The position numbers and the translations under genes were made by a program. A DNA stretch of 64,000 bases from Curtobacterium poinsettiae (GTDB lineage: Bacteria; Actinomycetota; Actinomycetes; Actinomycetales; Microbacteriaceae): positions 868,001 through 932,000 of the forward strand of contig NZ_CP106879.1 of NCBI RefSeq assembly GCF_025677645.1. The letters are read 5' to 3'. Position 1 is the stretch's first letter. Every line of letters starts with the position of its first letter. The notes below the pieces were generated by a model. That model did no database searches, was not told the origin of the DNA, and saw nothing but the letters and a program-made list of their open reading frames with translations. Below, one piece after another: positions 15,004 to 25,611 of the stretch.

Positions 15004-15825
15004 ATGACCACGAACCCACCCGGGAACGACTCCGGGACGCCCATCCACGACCGCACCGCAGCCTCCGAGGGCCAGGAGGTCGCCCCCGGCGTGACCGTGC
15101 CGTCGTACGCCAGCGGTACCCCCGCCGCGCGACCCGCAGATCCCGGTGCGCCGCAGACCTACGACCCGTACGGCGACAGCGCCGCCGAGGTGCCGTTCGA
15201 CGCACCCCTCGACGCCGTCCCGGCCGACGAGCAGCTCCCCGCCGTCCCGTCCGCCGCATCCGCCGGCAGCACCGGCAACGCCAGCGGCTCGGGCAGTGAC
15301 TCGGGCAGCGGCTCGGGCAAGGCCGACGCGGCGAAGGGTGCCGCGCAGGACGTCGCCGGCGACGCCAAGGAGAAGGCCGCGAACGTCGCGGACACCGCCA
15401 AGGAGCAGGCATCGAAGGTCGCCTCCGAGGCGACCGACCACGCCAAGCAGCTCTACGGCCAGGCGTCCGAGAACCTCAAGCAGCAGGCCGGCGAGCAGCA
15501 GCAGCGCGCTGCCGGCGGACTCCGCTCCCTCGGCGAGCAGCTCGGTCGCATGGCCGAGAACGACGACGAGCAGGGCGTCGCCTCGAAGGTCGTCCGCGAC
15601 TTGTCGGGCCGCGCGACCTCGGCCGCCGGGTTCCTCGAGAACCGCGACCCGGGCTCCCTGCTCGACGAGGTGAAGACCTTCGCCGCGAAGCGCCCCGGCA
15701 CCTTCATCGCGATCGCCGCGGGCGCGGGCCTGCTGGCCGGACGCCTGACCAAGGCGCTCGCGACCGAGGTCAAGCACGAGAAGGAGGCCGGCGACGGCAC
15801 CACCGGATCGGGGAGTGGCGTATGA
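15004..15825 (+). CDS. Ala/Lys-rich envelope linker protein with C-terminal membrane helix
   Basis: 273 aa. A disordered Pro/Ser/Gly half (residues 1-100), a long amphipathic helix with LEA-like repeats (KADAAKGAAQDVAGDAKEKA and onward), and a C-terminal helix (FIAIAAGAGLLAGRLTKAL) that can insert in the membrane. It heads a three-gene set with the DUF1469 and DUF3618 proteins, each overlapping the next by four bases. This trio is common in actinobacteria and probably coats or shapes the inner membrane. GGAAGG precedes the ATG. Confidence 0.7.
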   Translation: MTTNPPGNDSGTPIHDRTAASEGQEVAPGVTVPSYASGTPAARPADPGAPQTYDPYGDSAAEVPFDAPLDAVPADEQLPAVPSAASAGSTGNASGSGSDSGSGSGKADAAKGAAQDVAGDAKEKAANVADTAKEQASKVASEATDHAKQLYGQASENLKQQAGEQQQRAAGGLRSLGEQLGRMAENDDEQGVASKVVRDLSGRATSAAGFLENRDPGSLLDEVKTFAAKRPGTFIAIAAGAGLLAGRLTKALATEVKHEKEAGDGTTGSGSGV

Positions 15826-16265
15826 GCCAGTCCTTCCCCGGCGCGGCACCCCTGGGCGAACCGACGCCCGAGGAGCGCGCTGCGACCACACCGCTCGGTG
15901 AGCTGCTGTCCGACGTGTCGCGTGACCTCTCCAGCCTGTTCCGGCAGGAGGTCGCCCTCGCGAAGGCCGAGCTGACCGACTCCGCGAAGAAGGCCGGCAA
16001 GGCGGGCGGGATGTTCGGGGGCGCCGGTCTCACCGCCGTGTTCGCCCTGCTGTTCCTGTCGATCGCCGCGTGGTGGGGCCTCGGTTACCTGATCGGCAAC
16101 GCCTGGTCCGCCCTGATCATCGCGGTCGTCTACGCGATCGTCGCCGCGATCCTGGCCGTCCGCGGGCGCAAGGAGATCAAGGAGATCAAGGGCGCCCCGC
16201 AGACGGTCGAGACCGCCAAGGAAGTCCCCGAGACACTCAAGCCCAACACCGGGAGGAAGCCATGA
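15822..16265 (+). CDS. DUF1469 / phage-holin-3-like membrane protein
   Basis: 147 aa. LLSDVSRDLSSLFRQEVALA is the conserved amphipathic N-terminal helix of this family, followed by two membrane helices joined by a short loop and a Lys-rich tail. Despite the holin name it is a chromosomal envelope protein here, not a prophage gene, given its place in the conserved trio. Confidence 0.82.
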   Translation: MSQSFPGAAPLGEPTPEERAATTPLGELLSDVSRDLSSLFRQEVALAKAELTDSAKKAGKAGGMFGGAGLTAVFALLFLSIAAWWGLGYLIGNAWSALIIAVVYAIVAAILAVRGRKEIKEIKGAPQTVETAKEVPETLKPNTGRKP

Positions 16266-16834
16266 GCACCCCAGACGAGATCCGCGCCGACATCGAGCGC
16301 ACCCGCGGCGAACTCGGCTCCGACGTCGACGCCCTCGCCGACAAGGTCAGCCCGTCGTCCATCGCCCACCGCCAGAGCGAGAAGGTGAAGGGCCGGTTCC
16401 AGGACGTCCGTGAGTCCGTGATGGGCGCGGCCCAGTCGGCTCGCTCGAGCGCGTCCGGTTCCGCCTCGGGCGCGACCGGCCAGGCGAAGGACGTCGCGCA
16501 GAAGGGCGTCGAGAAGGCGAAGGGCAACCCCCTGGCCGTGGGCCTCATCGCGTTCGGTGCCGGTTGGCTCGTGTCGTCGCTCCTGCCCACCACGGACAAG
16601 GAAGAAGAACTCGCCGGTGAGCTGAAGGAGAAGGCTGCACCGCTCGTCGACGAGGTCAAGGAGCAGGCGAAGGACGTCGGCTCGCAGCTCGGCGACGTGG
16701 CGAAGGAGCACGCGCAGGACCTCAAGGGGACCGCGCAGGACGCCGCGCAGACGGTCAAGGACGAGGCGCAGGGGGCCGCGTCCGACGTCAAGGACAACGC
16801 GCAGGGCGCGGCGGACGACGTCCGCAGCAGCTGA
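16262..16834 (+). CDS. DUF3618 membrane-associated protein
   Basis: 190 aa. The N-terminal DEIRADIERTRGELGSDVDA is the DUF3618 hallmark. One hydrophobic segment (NPLAVGLIAFGAGWLVSSLL) is followed by about 80 residues of 11-residue helical repeats (KEQAKDVGSQLGDVAKEHAQ). It resembles the first protein of this operon in its repeat half and probably partners with it. A 23-bp palindrome closes the operon. Confidence 0.83.
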   Translation: MSTPDEIRADIERTRGELGSDVDALADKVSPSSIAHRQSEKVKGRFQDVRESVMGAAQSARSSASGSASGATGQAKDVAQKGVEKAKGNPLAVGLIAFGAGWLVSSLLPTTDKEEELAGELKEKAAPLVDEVKEQAKDVGSQLGDVAKEHAQDLKGTAQDAAQTVKDEAQGAASDVKDNAQGAADDVRSS

Positions 16835-16846
16835 GCGGAACCCGAT

Positions 16847-16894
16847 GACGGACTGGAGGCCCGTGGCGACATCGCCACGGGCCTCCAGTCCGTC
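16847..16894 (+). terminator. Perfect 23-bp palindrome (family A)
   Basis: Arms 16847-16869 and 16872-16894 are perfectly complementary; the stem reads GACGGACTGGAGGCCCGTGG then CGA. It starts 12 bases after the DUF3618 stop. There is no T-run. Nearly the same stem follows genes at 21821, 44769, 47896 and 51241, so this is a repeated element used as a terminator. Confidence 0.75.
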
Positions 16895-16900
16895 ACGCGG

Positions 16901-16906
16901 TAGCGT
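16901..16906 (+). promoter_or_regulatory. -10 hexamer TAGCGT of leaderless marR gene
   Basis: TAGCGT, seven bases, ATG 16914. It begins six bases after the end of the upstream terminator stem, so the palindrome and promoter are packed together. Confidence 0.55.
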
Positions 16907-16913
16907 TCCGGTC

Positions 16914-17339
16914 ATGGATCCGATCGACGAGCTCGCAGCGGAGCTCCGACAGTCCATCGGCCGGGTCGTGCGTGCCGCACGACGCGAGGCGGACGCGCTG
17001 CCGGCCACGCACACCACCACCCTCGGGTTCCTGCACCGCGAGGGCCCCATGACGATCGCGGAACTCGCGCGACGGCGGGGCGTGAAGCACCAGGGGCAGT
17101 CCCGCACGGTCGGCGAACTGGCCGAGCTCGGCTACGTCGACCGGGCGGCGTCGGACACCGACCGCCGAGCGTCGGTCATCCGGATCACGGACGCCGGCCG
17201 GGCCGCGATGCAGCGGGACATGGACGCCCGCACGGACTGGCTGGCCGACGCGATCCGCGAGGAGACCGACGCCGAGGAGCGCGCCCTGCTGCGTCGCCTG
17301 CCCGAGCTGTTCGAGCGGGTCGCGCGTCGCGCTGACTGA
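16914..17339 (+). CDS. MarR-family transcriptional regulator
   Basis: 141 aa. Winged helix with TTTLGFLHREGPMTIAELAR, recognition helix around KHQGQSRTVGELAELGYVDR, and the wing SDTDRRASVIRITDAGRA. MarR dimers respond to phenolic or other small ligands. The next gene on the same strand has a 21-base palindrome-like site over its promoter and is a likely target. Confidence 0.85.
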   Translation: MDPIDELAAELRQSIGRVVRAARREADALPATHTTTLGFLHREGPMTIAELARRRGVKHQGQSRTVGELAELGYVDRAASDTDRRASVIRITDAGRAAMQRDMDARTDWLADAIREETDAEERALLRRLPELFERVARRAD

Positions 17340-17372
17340 GCGACCCCTCACCTTTCCGGCGGCCGCATAAGT

Positions 17373-17393
17373 ACAACACTGCTGTACAGTTGT
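17373..17393. promoter_or_regulatory. Candidate operator over the metallo-hydrolase promoter
   Basis: ACAAC and GTTGT flank an 11-base centre that contains TGTACA. The site covers a -10 hexamer TACAGT (17385-17390), which is seven bases before the ATG at 17398. Length and AT-content stand out from the surroundings, and a MarR gene lies 34 bases upstream. Confidence 0.5.
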
Positions 17394-17397
17394 GCGC

Positions 17398-18039
17398 ATG
17401 GAGCTGACGAAGTACAACCACGCCACCGTCGTCCTCGAGCAGGACGGCGTCACCCTCGTCATCGACCCCGGGGTGTTCACGCCCGAGGCCGTCGACCTCG
17501 TCCGCGGAGCCGCGGGCGTCCTCGTCACGCACGACCACCCCGACCACTTCGACATCGACGCCCTGCGCGCGGGACTCGCCGCGAACCCGGACCTCGTCGT
17601 CCGCGGTCCGGAGACCGTCGTCGAGCAGCTCGGCGAACACCACGGCCGGGTCGCAGCGGTGCAGGCCGGCGACACGATCACCGTCGGACCGTTCTCCGTC
17701 CGGGTCTTCGGCGAGCAGCACGCGGTCATCCACCCCGACATCCCCTCCACGGCGAACGTCGGCTACCTGGTGGACGACGCCGTGTTCCACCCGGGCGACG
17801 CGTACCTCGAGCCCGGCGTCCCGGTGCCGACCCTGCTCCTGCCGACGAGCGGGCCGTGGACGAACACCGCCCAGGCCGTCGACTACGTGCGAGCCGTGGC
17901 ACCGGAGCGGGCCGTGCAGATCCACGAGGCGATGCTGAGTGAGCTCGGCCAGCAGTCCGCCGCGCGCTTCCTCGGCCCGGACGGTCTCGGGCCGGTGCCC
18001 GTCCTGATCCTGCCGGCGGGGGAGACGATCACCGTCTGA
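17398..18039 (+). CDS. MBL-fold metallo-hydrolase (UlaG-like)
   Basis: 213 aa. The beta-lactamase-fold metal motif is THDHPDHFD (His45, His47, Asp49, His50), with further ligands likely in GEQHAVIHPD and VFHPGDAY. Short UlaG-like enzymes hydrolyse cyclic phosphates or lactones; the substrate cannot be read. ATG 17398 has leaderless spacing from TACAGT; a GTG at 17392 is also in frame. Confidence 0.8.
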   Translation: MELTKYNHATVVLEQDGVTLVIDPGVFTPEAVDLVRGAAGVLVTHDHPDHFDIDALRAGLAANPDLVVRGPETVVEQLGEHHGRVAAVQAGDTITVGPFSVRVFGEQHAVIHPDIPSTANVGYLVDDAVFHPGDAYLEPGVPVPTLLLPTSGPWTNTAQAVDYVRAVAPERAVQIHEAMLSELGQQSAARFLGPDGLGPVPVLILPAGETITV

Positions 18040-18057
18040 CGGACGCGGGACGCCCCT

Positions 18058-18078
18058 GGGAGGCGATCCGGGCCTCCC
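18058..18078 (+). terminator. Short GGGAGGC / GCCTCCC hairpin
   Basis: Seven-bp arms with a 7-base loop, 18 bases after the metallo-hydrolase stop and ending just before the HAD gene's promoter hexamer CAGCAT (18082-18087). It has the GGAGGC core of family A but lacks the outer stem. Confidence 0.45.
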
Positions 18079-18093
18079 GAGCAGCATGGACGG

Positions 18094-18783
18094 ATGGCCG
18101 ACGCACCCACCACAGCAGTCCTCTTCGACATCGACGGCACCCTCGCCGACTCGAACTACGCGCACATCGACGCATGGTGGCGGGCGTTCCTGGCGGCGGG
18201 GGAGTCCGTCGACGCCTGGCGGATCCACCGCGCGATCGGGATGGACTCGGCGAAGCTGCTCGAGACGCTGTTGCCGGACGCGTCCCAGGAGACCCGCGAC
18301 ACCGCGAAGCAGTTCCACACCGCCTACTACGCCGAGCAGATGCCACGGCTCCGGCTGTTGCCGGGCGCGCGCGAACTCCTGCAGGCCGTCGCCGAGGCCG
18401 GGCACGCCGTGGTCCTGGCGACCAGTGCGCCCGAGCACGAACTCGCCCGCCTGCGCGACCTGCTCGACGCGGGTGAGTGGGTCACCGCCGAGACCAGCTC
18501 CGAGGACGTCGAGCAGGCGAAGCCGGACCCCGGCATCATCCGGGTCGCGCTCGACAAGGCCGGGGTCTCCGCCGACGACGCCGTGATGGTCGGGGACGCC
18601 ATGTGGGACGTCGAGTCCGCCGGCAAGGTGGGCGTGCCGTGCGTGGGCGTGATGACCGGCGGCATCGGCGGTGACGAGCTCCGCGGTGCCGGGGCGGCCG
18701 AGGTGTACGACGATGCGGCGGCCGTGCTCGCGGCGTTCCGAGCCGGCGAGGGCCCGATCGCGGCACTCGGGCAGCGCGCCTGA
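18094..18783 (+). CDS. HAD-superfamily phosphatase
   Basis: 229 aa. Motif I FDIDGT supplies the nucleophile Asp12 and acid/base Asp14; motif II is LATSAP, motif III Lys is in EQAKPDP, motif IV is MVGDAMWDVE. The helical cap between residues 20 and 90 is of the beta-phosphoglucomutase/phosphoglycolate phosphatase kind. ATG is six bases after CAGCAT. The stop codon TGA is the first three bases of a tandem repeat. Confidence 0.85.
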   Translation: MADAPTTAVLFDIDGTLADSNYAHIDAWWRAFLAAGESVDAWRIHRAIGMDSAKLLETLLPDASQETRDTAKQFHTAYYAEQMPRLRLLPGARELLQAVAEAGHAVVLATSAPEHELARLRDLLDAGEWVTAETSSEDVEQAKPDPGIIRVALDKAGVSADDAVMVGDAMWDVESAGKVGVPCVGVMTGGIGGDELRGAGAAEVYDDAAAVLAAFRAGEGPIAALGQRA

Positions 18784-18927
18784 CGGGCGGCGCCGGTCGC
18801 GCCTGACGGGCGGTGCCGGTCGCGCCTGACGGGCGGTGCCGGTCGCGCCTGACGGGCGGTGCCGGTCGCGCCTAACGGGCGGTGCCGGTCGCGCCCGACA
18901 GGCGGTGCCGGTCGCGCCCGACGGGCG
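18781..18927. repeat. 23-bp tandem repeat, six copies, starting at a stop codon
   Basis: Unit TGACGGGCGGTGCCGGTCGC plus GCC. Copies start at 18781, 18804, 18827, 18850, 18873 and 18896, with a 9-base remnant after. The first unit begins with the TGA stop of the HAD gene. Copies 2-4 are identical; 5 and 6 carry one or two changes. Six near-identical units suggest slippage and strain-to-strain variation. Confidence 0.9.
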
Positions 18928-18972
18928 CCTCGGTTTCCGCGTCGTCGGTCGCCCGTGCCAGGATCGACGTTC

Positions 18973-19455
18973 GTGATCACGATCGAACGCGTGTCCTGGG
19001 ACGACCCCCGCAGCGTGGTGCTCCGCGCCCGCATGGACGACGAGATGCACGAACGCTACGGGTCGGCGAACGCCGGCGAGGACCCGGCGGTCACCGCCGA
19101 GCGGGGTCGTGCGCTGAGCGTCGACCCGTCGACCGTCGTCACGTCGGTCCTGGCCCTGGACGAGTCCGGTGAGCCGGTCGGGCACATCGCCGTCCGGCGT
19201 CTGGGTGACGAGGTCGAACTGAAGCGGCTCATCGTGCTGGCCTCGGCACGCGGCAAGGGCGCGGCCACCGCGCTGCTCGACGAGTGCGAGCGCGTCGGCC
19301 GTGAACTCGGTGCCCCGCGGCTCATCCTGCAGACCGGCGACAAGCAGCCCGACGCCGTGGCGCTCTACCGCAAGACCGGCTGGGACCAGATCGCGGTCTA
19401 CGAGCCCTACGCGGCAACCATGCCATGGTCGTTCTGCTTCGAGAAGGCCCTGTAG
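18973..19455 (+). CDS. GNAT-family N-acetyltransferase
   Basis: 160 aa. The acetyl-CoA loop is VLASARGKGAATALLDECE, preceded by the beta-4 strand ELKRLIV and followed by LQTGDKQPDAVALYRKTGWD, as in GNAT proteins acting on small amines or amino acids. GTG 18973 lies eight bases after CAGGAT; the frame is open upstream through the tandem repeat, but that part has no initiation signal. Confidence 0.83.
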   Translation: MITIERVSWDDPRSVVLRARMDDEMHERYGSANAGEDPAVTAERGRALSVDPSTVVTSVLALDESGEPVGHIAVRRLGDEVELKRLIVLASARGKGAATALLDECERVGRELGAPRLILQTGDKQPDAVALYRKTGWDQIAVYEPYAATMPWSFCFEKAL

Positions 19456-21810
<2,355 letters not shown>

Positions 21811-21820
21811 ACCGACCGAC

Positions 21821-21870
21821 CGACGGACGGGAGGCGCGGTGCCGGCTGGCACCGGGCCTCCCGTCCGTCG
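21821..21870 (+). terminator. 23-bp palindrome (family A)
   Basis: Arms 21821-21843 and 21848-21870 match with one exception; loop GGCT. Stem begins CGACGGACGGGAGGC. Ten bases after the exporter stop. Confidence 0.75.
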
Positions 21871-21906
21871 TCCGGTCACGACCACCGCGCGCCGCGGCCG
21901 GACTCT

Positions 21907-21960
21907 CGCGCTGGGCGACACCTCGCGCGTTCCAGCGCGCGTGAGCTGTCGCTGAGCGCG
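21907..21960. repeat. Imperfect inverted repeat with GCGACA core (family C, copy 2)
   Basis: CGCGCTGGGCGACACCTCGC pairs with a right arm ending CTGTCGCTGAGCGCG. It sits between the convergent exporter and lacI genes, directly after the family A terminator, giving two stacked palindromes. Confidence 0.6.
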
Positions 21961-21981
21961 TGAGGTCGCGGTGACCCGGCG

Positions 21982-22980
21982 CTACGCGCCGGTGCTCGCG
22001 CGCGGCACGAGCCGCGTCGGCAGGGCTGCGGCCTCCGCGGCCGTGCCGTCGAGCATCGCGAGGAGCCGCAGCGCCGCAGCCCGGCCGAGGTCGGCGCCGG
22101 GCAGCGCCACGCTCGTCAGGGCCGGGGCGGTGACCGACGACGACGGCAGGTCGTCGAAGCCCGCGACCGCGAGCGCACCGGGGACGGCGATGCCGAGCGC
22201 GCCGGCGACCCGCAGCACTCCGTAGGCCAGGGTGTCCGCGGCTGCGACGACGGCGGTCACGTCGTCGTCCTGCCAGGCCTCGATGACGTGCTCGGTCGCC
22301 GAGGCCGCGGCCTCCACGGTCAGGTCGGCGCGGGCGGTGACCTCGGACACCGTGATGCCGGCGTCCGCGCAGGCCTGCTCGAACAGCTCGCGGCGCACGC
22401 CGAACGTCGCCGCCCGCGAGGTGCCGTCGAGGTAGCCCACGTGCCGGTGCCCCTGGGCGTGCAGGTGGGCGACGAGGTCGTGCACACCGATGGAGAGGTC
22501 GTAGTTGACGGCCTCGGGGCCTCCGGGGGCGTCGAGCAGCACCACGGGGACGCTCGCCGACATCGGCTCGTCGACGGCGGGGGCATCGACCAGGATGCCG
22601 GCCGGCCGCAGCCGTTCGAAGCGCCGGACGTCGGCCGCGACCGGCTGCGCGCCCCGCTCGGTGACGGAGAGCACGAGCTGGAACCGGTCGCCCAACGTGT
22701 CGCGGACGCCACGGATGACCTCCGCGAAGAACGGGTTCGACAGGTCGGGGGCGATGAACACGACGAGGTCACCGCTGCCACGGGCCAGGGAGCTGGCAGC
22801 GTGGTCGACGACGTAGCCGAGGTCCTCCACGGCGTCGCGGACCCGCGCGGCGATGGGGGCGGAGACCCGCCCGCGGTCCTTGCCGTTCACGACGAGGGAG
22901 ACCGTGGCGATGCTCGTGCCGGCACGCTCGGCCACCATCGCAGCGGTCACACGACGGCTCGGGGCGGCGGGGGAGGGCAC
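21982..22980 (-). CDS. LacI-family repressor of the nucleoside operon
   Basis: 332 aa. N-terminal HTH VTAAMVAERAGTSIATVSLV and hinge helix near residue 58 (ASSLARGSGD), then a periplasmic-binding-protein-like ligand domain with FIAPDLSNPFFAEVIRG and VAGFDDLPSS. GTG 22980 is six bases after TAGCAT on the minus strand, so it is probably leaderless. Two LacI-type palindromes lie between it and the divergent nucleoside hydrolase gene; a ribonucleoside or ribose is the likely inducer. Confidence 0.87.
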   Translation of the reverse strand: MPSPAAPSRRVTAAMVAERAGTSIATVSLVVNGKDRGRVSAPIAARVRDAVEDLGYVVDHAASSLARGSGDLVVFIAPDLSNPFFAEVIRGVRDTLGDRFQLVLSVTERGAQPVAADVRRFERLRPAGILVDAPAVDEPMSASVPVVLLDAPGGPEAVNYDLSIGVHDLVAHLHAQGHRHVGYLDGTSRAATFGVRRELFEQACADAGITVSEVTARADLTVEAAASATEHVIEAWQDDDVTAVVAAADTLAYGVLRVAGALGIAVPGALAVAGFDDLPSSSVTAPALTSVALPGADLGRAAALRLLAMLDGTAAEAAALPTRLVPRASTGA

Positions 22981-22986
22981 TCGTCG

Positions 22987-22992
22987 ATGCTA
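22987..22992 (-). promoter_or_regulatory. -10 hexamer TAGCAT of leaderless lacI gene
   Basis: Read on the minus strand as TAGCAT, six bases before the GTG at 22980; supports this start over an internal ATG. Confidence 0.5.
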
Positions 22993-23014
22993 GCGAGCGC
23001 GGTGGTCGAACTTG

Positions 23015-23032
23015 ACGTCAAGCGCTTGACGT
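23015..23032. promoter_or_regulatory. LacI operator 1
   Basis: Perfect 18-bp palindrome ACGTCAAGCGCTTGACGT with the central CG pair typical of LacI-family sites. Confidence 0.8.
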
Positions 23033-23040
23033 GTTTCGAT

Positions 23041-23054
23041 GTCAAACGCTTGAC
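23041..23054. promoter_or_regulatory. LacI operator 2
   Basis: GTCAAACGCTTGAC, one base from a perfect palindrome; centre 24 bp from operator 1, close to two helical turns, which favours joint occupancy. Confidence 0.75.
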
Positions 23055-23142
23055 GCGCCATGTCGCCAGCGCTCTGCCGGCCCGTGGATCCCCACCACGT
23101 CGAGCACTCACCTCGATTCCCCGAAGAAGTGGAGCGCCCAGC

Positions 23143-24174
23143 GTGCCCGATGCGACCCAGCCCGCCGCGAAGATCATCCTCGACTGCGACCCCGGCCACG
23201 ACGACGCCGTGGCGCTCCTGCTCGCCCACGGCAGCCCGGCGATCGACCTGCTCGCGGTGACCACCGTCGTCGGCAACCAGACCCTGCCGAAGGTCACCCG
23301 CAACGCCCTGGCCGTCGCCCGCATCGCCGGCATCACCGGGGTGCCGTTCGCTGCCGGTGCCGCCCGCCCGCTGCTGCGCCAGATCGAGGTCGCGCCGGAC
23401 ATCCACGGCGAGAGCGGCCTGGACGGCCCGATGCTCCCCGAGCCGTCGTTCGACCTCGACGAGCGCCACGCCGTCGACCTGATCATCGACACCGTGATGG
23501 CGCACGAGCCCGGCACGGTCACCCTCGTGCCGACCGGCGGCCTGACGAACATCGCCCTCGCGGCCCGCAAGGAGCCCCGCATCGTCGAACGCGTCAAGCA
23601 GGTCGTGCTCATGGGCGGCGGCGTGCACGTCGGCAACTGGAGCCCGGTCGCCGAGTTCAACATCGTCATCGACCCTGAGGCCGCGGCCATCGTGTTCGAG
23701 GCCGGCTGGGACGTCGTGATGGTCGGCCTCGACCTGACGCACCAGGCCCTGGCCACCCCCGAGGTCGCCGCGCGCATCGCCGGCGTCGGCACCGCCCCCG
23801 CCGCGTTCGTCGGCGAGCTGCTCGACTTCTTCGGCCAGACCTACAAGGACGCCCAGGGCTTCGACGCCCCGCCGGTCCACGACCCCTGCGCCGTCGCCCA
23901 CGTCATCGACCCCACGATCGTCCGTGCCGTGAAGGTCCCGATCCACGTCGAGACCCAGGGCGCGCTGACGCTCGGCATGACCGTCGCCGACTTCCGCGCC
24001 CCCGCACCCGAGGACTGCCGCACGAGCGCCGCGATGGAGCTCGACCACGGCCGCTTCTGGGACCTCGTCGTCGACGCCCTCGAGCGCATCGGGGAGACGG
24101 CCGACACCGGCTGGACCCCACGTGCCGCCGCCGACGCCGTCGAAGCCGGCATCACCACGACCCCGGAGCGCTGA
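23143..24174 (+). CDS. Ribonucleoside hydrolase (IunH/RihC family)
   Basis: 343 aa. ILDCDPGHDDAVA carries the calcium-binding Asp cluster (Asp14, Asp16, Asp20, Asp21); VLMGGG and a late HDPCAVAHV supply the remaining metal ligands and the active-site His. It splits purine or pyrimidine ribonucleosides to base and ribose in the cytoplasm. Ribokinase two genes downstream would phosphorylate the ribose. GTG start 23143 in a LacI-controlled operon. Confidence 0.9.
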   Translation: MPDATQPAAKIILDCDPGHDDAVALLLAHGSPAIDLLAVTTVVGNQTLPKVTRNALAVARIAGITGVPFAAGAARPLLRQIEVAPDIHGESGLDGPMLPEPSFDLDERHAVDLIIDTVMAHEPGTVTLVPTGGLTNIALAARKEPRIVERVKQVVLMGGGVHVGNWSPVAEFNIVIDPEAAAIVFEAGWDVVMVGLDLTHQALATPEVAARIAGVGTAPAAFVGELLDFFGQTYKDAQGFDAPPVHDPCAVAHVIDPTIVRAVKVPIHVETQGALTLGMTVADFRAPAPEDCRTSAAMELDHGRFWDLVVDALERIGETADTGWTPRAAADAVEAGITTTPER

Positions 24175-24180
24175 ACCCCC

Positions 24181-25611
24181 ATGACCACCACCTCGACGAA
24201 GAAGTCGATCGGCGCCCTCACCGCCGCACTCCTCGCCGCGTGCATCGCGTTCCAGCTGAACGCGAGCATGCTGAGCCCCGCCCTCGTCACGATGGCGCGC
24301 GAGCTGCACACGGACGACGCCACCATCGGCCTGTCGCAGACCCTGTACTTCACCCTCGCGGCGCTGTTCTCGCTGTTCCTGCCGCGGTTGTCCGACATCG
24401 TCGGCCGCAAGCGCGTGCTGATCGGCATGCTCGCCGTGATGCTGGTCGGCAGCATCGTCGCCGCGCTCGCGGTGAACGTGCCGATGCTGTTCGCCGGTCG
24501 CATCATCCAGGGCGTCACCGGTCCGGTCGTCCCGATCTGTCTGCTCGTCCTGCGCAACGAGATCAGCGACCCGAAGCGCTACGGCGCCGCCCTCGGGCTG
24601 CTCACCGCGGTGAACGGTGGCATCGCGGGCGTCGACGCGCTGGCCGGCGGGTGGATCGCGACGAACTTCGGGTTCCGCGGGATCTTCTGGGTCATCGCCG
24701 TCGTCACCGTCCTCGCCCTGTTCCTGGTCGCCGTCTGGGGTGTCGAGTCGAAGCCCTCCGCCGGTACCCGGATGGACTGGGTCGGCGTCGTGCCCCTCGT
24801 GGTGAGCGTCGGTGCGCTGCTCACGGCGTTCAACGAGGCCGGCAAGATCGGCGCCGCGAACCCGGTGCTCGTGGTCGGTGGCGTCGTCGTCGCGCTCGTC
24901 GCCTTCGCCGTGTTCTGGGCCGTCGAGTCGCGGGTGCGGGAGCCGCTGGTCGAGACCCGGTTCCTCAAGCGCCGTGCCACCTGGGCGCTGCTGACGACGA
25001 CGTTCCTGACCATGACCGGCGTCTTCGCCGTGGTCAACGGACTCGTCACGAGCCTCGCGCAGAACGGTGACGCCGGCTTCGGGATGGAGGCCGACCTGGC
25101 CTCGCTCGTGTTCCTCACCCCGTACGCGCTGGTCGGGTGGATCGTCGGACCCTTCGCCGGTCGCCTCGCCCCGACCATCGGGTACCGCGCCGTCCTGCGC
25201 GTCGGCCTGATCGGCAGCATCGTCTCGACCGTCCTGATGGCGCTCGTCGGGGTGCACTCGCTGCCCGTGCTGGTCACCGCGACCGTGCTGATCGGCATCA
25301 CCTACGCCGGCATCGCGAACATCATCCTGAACGGCCTCGGCATCGTGCTGTCACCGGAGTCGAACCCCGGGTTCCTGCCCGGCCTGAACGCCGGTGCGTT
25401 CAACCTCGGCGCCGGGGTCAGCTTCGCCGTCCTGCCCGCGCTGCAGATCGCGCTCGGCGTCGGCGGTTCCGCGGGCACCGCCGGGTACTCCGGTGGCATG
25501 CTGCTCGGGGCCGCGATCACGACCGTCGCACTCGCTGTCTCGTTCCTCATCCCCCGTCCGGAGGGCGCCGAGACCGCGTCCGTCGCCCCGCAGAAGGAGA
25601 CCGTCCGTTGA
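24181..25611 (+). CDS. MFS transporter, probable nucleoside importer
   Basis: 476 aa, 12-14 membrane helices. Helix 1 LSPALVTMARELHTDDA, then PRLSDIVGRKRVLIG as motif A. It resembles drug/H+ antiporters in sequence, but its place between a nucleoside hydrolase and ribokinase under one LacI regulator makes nucleoside or ribose uptake more likely. The last four bases overlap the ribokinase start. Confidence 0.8.
   Translation: MTTTSTKKSIGALTAALLAACIAFQLNASMLSPALVTMARELHTDDATIGLSQTLYFTLAALFSLFLPRLSDIVGRKRVLIGMLAVMLVGSIVAALAVNVPMLFAGRIIQGVTGPVVPICLLVLRNEISDPKRYGAALGLLTAVNGGIAGVDALAGGWIATNFGFRGIFWVIAVVTVLALFLVAVWGVESKPSAGTRMDWVGVVPLVVSVGALLTAFNEAGKIGAANPVLVVGGVVVALVAFAVFWAVESRVREPLVETRFLKRRATWALLTTTFLTMTGVFAVVNGLVTSLAQNGDAGFGMEADLASLVFLTPYALVGWIVGPFAGRLAPTIGYRAVLRVGLIGSIVSTVLMALVGVHSLPVLVTATVLIGITYAGIANIILNGLGIVLSPESNPGFLPGLNAGAFNLGAGVSFAVLPALQIALGVGGSAGTAGYSGGMLLGAAITTVALAVSFLIPRPEGAETASVAPQKETVR

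Noticed and set aside
15822..16265. Prophage remnant, because of the holin-like family name
   Set aside because: The gene belongs to the conserved three-gene envelope set and there are no phage structural, lysis or integrase genes.
18781..18927. CRISPR-like array
   Set aside because: The 23-bp units are directly adjacent with no spacers, and no cas genes are present.
18859..19455. Longer GNAT protein starting inside the tandem repeat
   Set aside because: The extra 38 residues are Arg/Pro repeat translation without initiation signals; GTG 18973 fits the domain start.
22990..25257. 755-codon minus-strand frame across the nucleoside operon
   Set aside because: Shadow of the nucleoside hydrolase and MFS genes, with His/Asp/Arg-rich nonsense sequence.
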